A DNA stretch of 5,949 nt from an uncultured Verrucomicrobiota bacterium (GTDB lineage Bacteria > Verrucomicrobiota > Verrucomicrobiia > Limisphaerales > SXTU01). Each line of letters starts with the position of its first letter. Position 1 is the stretch's first letter. The notes beneath the pieces were generated by a model. That model had not been told where the DNA came from. It ran no database searches and was given only the letters and a program-made list of their open reading frames with translations. The DNA lies in contig CAIPBN010000447.1 of NCBI GenBank assembly GCA_903863315.1, positions 1-5,949 on the forward strand, read 5' to 3'. The translations under genes and the position numbers were made by a program. Below, piece after piece: positions 1-3,189 of the stretch.

Positions 1-133
1 CCCCCGGTGGCTCACCCTACCTTGGCGGCGTGACGACAAGAACGGAGCAGCAAGAAAAGGCCAGCCGGGCACCAAGATGCGCGCAGGCCCTCCGCTTGGC
101 CGCCACGGCGCAAAACCCCAACCCATCATCGCC
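1..133 (+). other. Left edge, possible tail of an upstream gene
   Basis: No gene can be firmly called here. One frame is open from the left edge and ends at a TGA at 135-137, which would overlap the ATG at 134 as ATGA, a common translational-coupling arrangement. Its visible translation of about 44 residues is low in complexity and shows no recognisable domain. A second frame closes at 31-33. The third is open and continuous with the AraC gene. In GC-rich DNA, open stretches of this length arise easily by chance. An AAAAGG purine run at 55-60 lies too far from the ATG at 77 to be a normal ribosome binding site. Confidence 0.15.
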
Positions 134-1024
134 ATGAACTCACACAACGACAGCAACCACATCATCCAAACGCTGGCCGAGTCGAAGGTTTACAAGGACT
201 ACGAGCGGGCCTTCAGCGAAACCACCGGCCTGCCCCTGAACCTGCGCCCGCTGGAGAGCTGGCAGCTCCCCCATCATGGCCGCCGCAACGAAAGCCCCTT
301 CTGCGCGATGATGGCCGAGCGCAGCCGCACCTGCGCCGCCTGCCTCCAGGTCCAGCAGCAGCTCGCCGAGGCCGCCCAGTGCGGGCCGGCGACCGTCACC
401 TGCCAGTTCGGCCTGTGCGACTCCGCCGTGCCGGTGCGCACGGGGGAAAAGACCATCGGGTATCTCCAGACCGGTCAGCTCTTCCGGCGCAAACCCAGCG
501 AGGCCCAGTTTGCCCGGGCGGCGAAGCTGGCCGACGAGGGCGGAGTCAGCGTTTCCCGCGAGGAAATGCACGAGGCCTATTTCCAAACGCCTGTCCTGTC
601 GCAGAAACACCACGAGGCGGCGGTCAACCTGCTGCACATCTTTGCCGACCACCTGAGCTTGGTGAGCAACCAGATCATGGTGCAGAACACCAACGCCGAG
701 CCGCCAATGATCACGCGCGCCAAGCAGTTCATCCAAGAGCACCACACCGAGGATCTTTCGCTCGGCATGGTTTCCCGCGCGGTGAACACGAGCACCTTCT
801 ACTTCTGCAAGATGTTCAAGAAGGCCACCGGAATCAACTTCACCGACTACCTCTCCCGCATCCGCATCGAGAAGGCGAAGAACCTCCTGCTGAACCCCAA
901 CCTGCGCATCAGCGAGGTCGCCTACCAGGTTGGCTTCCAGTCCCTCACGCACTTCAACCGCATCTTCAAAAAGCTGGCCGGCCAATCCCCCACCCAATAC
1001 CGCGCACACCTGCCGGCGGTCTGA
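134..1024 (+). CDS. AraC-family transcriptional regulator with N-terminal PocR sensory domain
   Basis: This is a cytoplasmic one-component regulator that should bind a small ligand with its N-terminal half and DNA with its C-terminal half. Numbering below is from the upstream ATG at 77. Residues about 30-195 match the PocR domain: an 'SPFC' motif, a 'CAAC' pair and 'CQFGLCDSAVPV', followed by 'IGYLQTGQ'. Cysteines sit at 76, 86, 89, 102, 109 and 114. Residues about 211-311 form the double helix-turn-helix of AraC/XylS proteins, with the signatures 'FYFCKMFKKATG', 'RIEKAKNLLL' and 'ISEVAYQVGFQSLTHFNRIFKK', the last quoted only in outline. I prefer the ATG at 134. The 19 extra residues from 77 are low in complexity and have fewer G/C-ending codons than the rest, and the domain begins soon after residue 20. 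Neither start has a good Shine-Dalgarno. The family's founding member PocR senses 1,2-propanediol; the ligand here is unknown. Family confidence is high, start confidence moderate. Confidence 0.9.
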   Translation: MNSHNDSNHIIQTLAESKVYKDYERAFSETTGLPLNLRPLESWQLPHHGRRNESPFCAMMAERSRTCAACLQVQQQLAEAAQCGPATVTCQFGLCDSAVPVRTGEKTIGYLQTGQLFRRKPSEAQFARAAKLADEGGVSVSREEMHEAYFQTPVLSQKHHEAAVNLLHIFADHLSLVSNQIMVQNTNAEPPMITRAKQFIQEHHTEDLSLGMVSRAVNTSTFYFCKMFKKATGINFTDYLSRIRIEKAKNLLLNPNLRISEVAYQVGFQSLTHFNRIFKKLAGQSPTQYRAHLPAV

Positions 1025-1054
1025 TTCCAACCACAACGAACAACGCCGGAACAG

Positions 1055-1060
1055 AAAGGG
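1055..1060 (+). promoter_or_regulatory. Ribosome binding site for the DUF2934 gene
   Basis: AAAGGG lies six bases before a GTG codon at 1067. This decides the start of the next gene, since that frame has no ATG upstream at suitable spacing. It is one of only two convincing Shine-Dalgarno sequences in the window; the genes at 134 and 1376 lack one. Confidence 0.6.
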
Positions 1061-1066
1061 ACTAAC

Positions 1067-1339
1067 GTGAGTGCCAAGACCAAGACAAACGAGGCGGCCA
1101 AGCGCATGACGACCCCGCCTTACCGCGAACCGACGCATGACGAAATCGCGTTGTGTGCCATGACCATCTGGGTGGAGGAAGGCCGGCCGGAAGGCCGCGA
1201 CCTGGAACACTGGCTGCTGGCGGAGGCCCGTCTGCGACGAGCGCTTCAAGTTGAGGCGGACGCCGCAGCCGGCAGCCAGCCGCGACGCACCACCCGGAAT
1301 GCGGCCAGGCGCAGCGTGCCGCACCCCGTCGCGCTTTAG
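1067..1339 (+). CDS. Small DUF2934 domain protein
   Basis: This is a 90-residue soluble protein of unknown function. Residues about 20-57 match the DUF2934 pattern: 'HDEIALCAMTIWVEEGRPEG' followed by 'RDLEHWLLAEARL', with the Trp at 35, the Gly-Arg-Pro-x-Gly turn and the His-Trp-Leu-x-Ala-Glu block as recognisable positions. The N-terminus (1-19) is Lys/Thr-rich. The C-terminus (after about 60) is Ala/Arg-rich and probably disordered. No signal peptide or membrane segment is visible. The gene starts with GTG, lies 42 bases after the AraC gene, and ends 36 bases before the kinase, so it is likely co-transcribed with both. Members of the family are short proteins with no established biochemical role that I can state, so no function is assigned. 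The family call is fairly secure from the motif. Confidence 0.8.
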   Translation: MSAKTKTNEAAKRMTTPPYREPTHDEIALCAMTIWVEEGRPEGRDLEHWLLAEARLRRALQVEADAAAGSQPRRTTRNAARRSVPHPVAL

Positions 1340-1375
1340 TCGTGTCAGGCCGGCGCGGAACCGTATTCTGCGCTC

Positions 1376-2650
1376 ATGGCCGACTATTCCCAGATGACCA
1401 GCGCCCAACTGGTCGAACGCCTGACCGCCTTGGAAAGCACCCCTAAGCCAACCGAGGCACCGGCCAGCGAGGAGTTATCCCGGCAACGCCTGCGGGCCGA
1501 TGACTCACTCAAGGAGCTGCAGGACCTCAAGGCCGCGCTCGACGCCCATTCCATCGTCGCCATCACCGACGCGCGCGGCGTCATCACCTACGTCAACGAC
1601 AAGTTCTGCGAGATTTCCAAATACAGCCGCGCCGAACTGCTCGGCCAGGACCATCGCATCATCAATTCCGGCCATCACTCCAAGGACTTTTTCCGGAACC
1701 TCTGGCAGACCATCGGACGCGGACAGGTGTGGAAGGGTGAGCTGCGCAACCGCGCCAAGGACGGCAGCATCTACTGGGTGGACACGACGATTTTCCCCTT
1801 CCTCGGGCCCGACGGCAAACCCACTCAATACATCGCCATCCGCACCGACATCACCCAGCGCAAGCGCGACGAGGAAAAGCTCGCCGAACTGGCCCAGTCC
1901 CTCGCGGAAAAAAACAAGGAACTCGAAGCCATCGTCTATGTCGCCTCGCACGACTTGCGCTCCCCGCTCGTCAACATCCAAGGCTTCAGCAAGGAACTCG
2001 CGCGCTCGTGCGACGGCCTGCGCGCCAGCCTAGCCAAGAATGACGGGCCGACGGTTCCCAAGAGCCAGTTGCAGGCGGCACTAGCCGAAGACATCCCCGA
2101 AGCCCTCTCCTTCATCCAGGCGGGCGTGACGAAGATTGACGCGCTGCTCGCCGGGTTTCTCCGTTTCTCGCGGCTGGGCCGCGCCGCGCTTCGGGTCGAG
2201 CCACTCCAGATGAACGCCATGCTTCAGCACATCGCGCAGGCGATGGAGTTCCAGCTCCAGCAGGCCGGCGCGCAGCTCGACATCGGCACACTCCCCGACT
2301 GCGAAGGTGACGCCACGCAAATCAACCAGGTCTTTTCCAACCTCCTCGACAACGCGCTCAAGTATCTCGACCTGCGCCGCAGCGGACAGCTCCGCGTCAC
2401 CGGCCGCGTCGAGGACGGCCGCGCCATCTATGCCGTCACGGACAACGGCATCGGCATCGCCCCCGAGCACCAGCACAAGGTCTTTGAGATTTTCCACCGC
2501 CTCGACCCCGCGCACGGCACGGGCGAAGGCCTGGGCCTGACCATCGCGCAGCTCATTTTGGAACGGCAAAACGGGAAGATTTGGGTGGAGTCCGAGGCGG
2601 GCAAGGGCAGCACCTTTTTCGTCTCGCTGCCGGCTACGTCGGCCAAGTAG
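1376..2650 (+). CDS. Soluble PAS-domain sensor histidine kinase
   Basis: This is a 424-residue cytoplasmic histidine kinase that should autophosphorylate in response to a signal sensed by its PAS domain. Residues 1-57 are mostly helical, probably coiled coil. A PAS plus PAC unit spans about 58-165, with 'ITYVNDKFCEISKYSRAELL', 'DHRIINSGHHSKDF', 'RAKDGSIYWVDTTIFPF' and the closing 'IRTDITQRK'. The H-box is 'VASHDLRSPL' with phospho-accepting His192. The ATPase domain shows the N-box 'NLLDNALKY' (322-330), the G1 box 'DNGIGI' (356-361), the F-box 'VFEIFHRL' (369-376) and the G2 box 'GTGEGLGL' (381-388), so all catalytic motifs are intact. The two DHp helices are separated by a long insert (about 210-240). 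There is no transmembrane segment, no HAMP and no receiver domain, and no response regulator gene lies nearby, so its partner is unknown. The ATG at 1376 has no clear Shine-Dalgarno. The neighbouring PocR-AraC gene suggests a shared sensory role, which is inference. Confidence 0.93.
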   Translation: MADYSQMTSAQLVERLTALESTPKPTEAPASEELSRQRLRADDSLKELQDLKAALDAHSIVAITDARGVITYVNDKFCEISKYSRAELLGQDHRIINSGHHSKDFFRNLWQTIGRGQVWKGELRNRAKDGSIYWVDTTIFPFLGPDGKPTQYIAIRTDITQRKRDEEKLAELAQSLAEKNKELEAIVYVASHDLRSPLVNIQGFSKELARSCDGLRASLAKNDGPTVPKSQLQAALAEDIPEALSFIQAGVTKIDALLAGFLRFSRLGRAALRVEPLQMNAMLQHIAQAMEFQLQQAGAQLDIGTLPDCEGDATQINQVFSNLLDNALKYLDLRRSGQLRVTGRVEDGRAIYAVTDNGIGIAPEHQHKVFEIFHRLDPAHGTGEGLGLTIAQLILERQNGKIWVESEAGKGSTFFVSLPATSAK

Positions 2651-2761
2651 GAGCGTGGCCCGCAGGCCGCAGCAACGGGCGCCGGCTACGGTGGTTTGAA
2701 CACCCCTCTCCAGTCGGTGCATTCTGCGGCATGAACGCCGCGATTCTTCGCCCAACAGCGC

Positions 2762-2970
2762 GGCATCCAAGGCCCGCACCGTGTAGCCACCAGATTTCTC
2801 GTCAGCCGGAGCTTGAGCATCACGTGCTTCTGCGATTCGAGCAGGAGGTCGTTTAACGAGCGGAAGCCGTGGGCGCGCTCGTTGAAGCCGGGATGCCGGC
2901 GTTTGATCGCCTGATTGTTCATCGAACACCAGATCAGCTCGCCCGCACCGCGCTCCACGCTGAGGGCCGT
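2762..2970 (-). pseudogene. Frameshifted remnant of a LOTUS/OST-HTH domain gene
   Basis: Read on the - strand, 2970 down to 2806 encodes a segment containing 'IKRRHPGFNERAHGFRSLND' and then 'LLLESQKHVMLKLR'. Shifting frame by two bases, 2803 down to 2762 continues as 'DEKSGGYTVRALDA'. Joined, these resemble the C-terminal OST-HTH (LOTUS) domain found in bacterial NYN-domain (LabA/DUF88-type) putative RNases, where a Lys/Arg-rich helix, 'P-x-F', 'YGFRSF-x-x-LL' and an 'L-x-x-DEKSGGY' strand occur in that order. The most economical explanation is loss of one base near 2804-2805. The N-terminal nuclease domain is absent, and the region upstream (2971-3060) shows nothing like it. Only about 70 residues of the original remain. 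The family match is from memory of the motif, not from a search. Confidence 0.6.
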
Positions 2971-3068
2971 AGGCTTTTCACCTAGCGCTGGATGGCAGCC
3001 AACCCCAATAGGCAGCACCCCTCCTCCGCCTAGGTTGAATCCAGTTGAACGTCATCAACACACAACCG

Positions 3069-3073
3069 TGAGG
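3069..3073 (+). promoter_or_regulatory. Ribosome binding site for the large secreted protein
   Basis: TGAGG lies five bases before the ATG at 3079. Together with the signal peptide that follows directly, it supports that start over the in-frame ATG at residue 20. Confidence 0.5.
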
Positions 3074-3078
3074 CTCCA

Positions 3079-3189
3079 ATGAAATCTCAAGCCAAACCGC
3101 AGTCCCGAACCCACTCGTGGCTTTATCGTGACCTGATGTGTCACTCGATCGCAGCGTTCATCCTCGGCTTTGGCTTGCTCGCGCAAGCC
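3079..3189 (+). other. Signal peptide of the large secreted protein
   Basis: Residues 1-37 contain basic residues (Lys2, Lys6, Arg10, Arg17), then a hydrophobic stretch from about 23 to 35 ('SIAAFILGFGLLA') and an Ala-Gln-Ala site at 35-37 suited to signal peptidase I. The n-region is longer than usual. A start at Met20 would leave almost no basic region, which favours Met1. No lipobox Cys is present at the cleavage site. Confidence 0.8.

Larger units (their letters stand above)
2651..3078. other. 428-base gap without an intact gene
   Basis: This spacer separates the kinase from the large secreted protein. Its middle (2762-2970) holds the decayed LOTUS-type remnant on the - strand, described separately. 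Its first 100 bases show no credible coding signal and no classic terminator. A short inverted repeat, GCGGC at 2726-2730 and GCCGC at 2737-2741 with a six-base loop, has no T-run after it. The last 100 bases should contain the promoter of the secreted protein. The only notable pattern there is TTGAA repeated at 3035-3039 and 3045-3049, ten bases apart. No insertion-sequence ends, tRNA or other RNA gene could be seen. Confidence 0.5.

Noticed and set aside
379..1065. Open + strand frame of 228 codons overlapping the AraC gene
   Set aside because: The translation is rich in Arg, Pro and Gly, typical of a shifted reading of GC-rich coding DNA, and it lies wholly over a well-supported gene.
140..1408. 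Open antisense frame of 422 codons opposite the AraC and DUF2934 genes
   Set aside because: It mirrors the codon bias of two genes with clear domains on the other strand. Its translation is Leu/Gly/Val/Arg-rich without any recognisable domain.
2726..2741. Short inverted repeat as a terminator for the kinase gene
   Set aside because: The stem is only five pairs, no T-run follows, and it lies more than 70 bases after the stop codon.
2581..2856. Small + strand frame across the kinase end and the gap
   Set aside because: It overlaps the kinase in another frame, has no ribosome binding site and no domain, and is opposite the decayed LOTUS fragment.
2081..2929. Antisense frame of 282 codons spanning the kinase 3' half and the gap
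   Set aside because: Only its first third (about 2762-2803) carries the end of the LOTUS-like remnant. The rest is the complement of the kinase and does not resemble a protein family.
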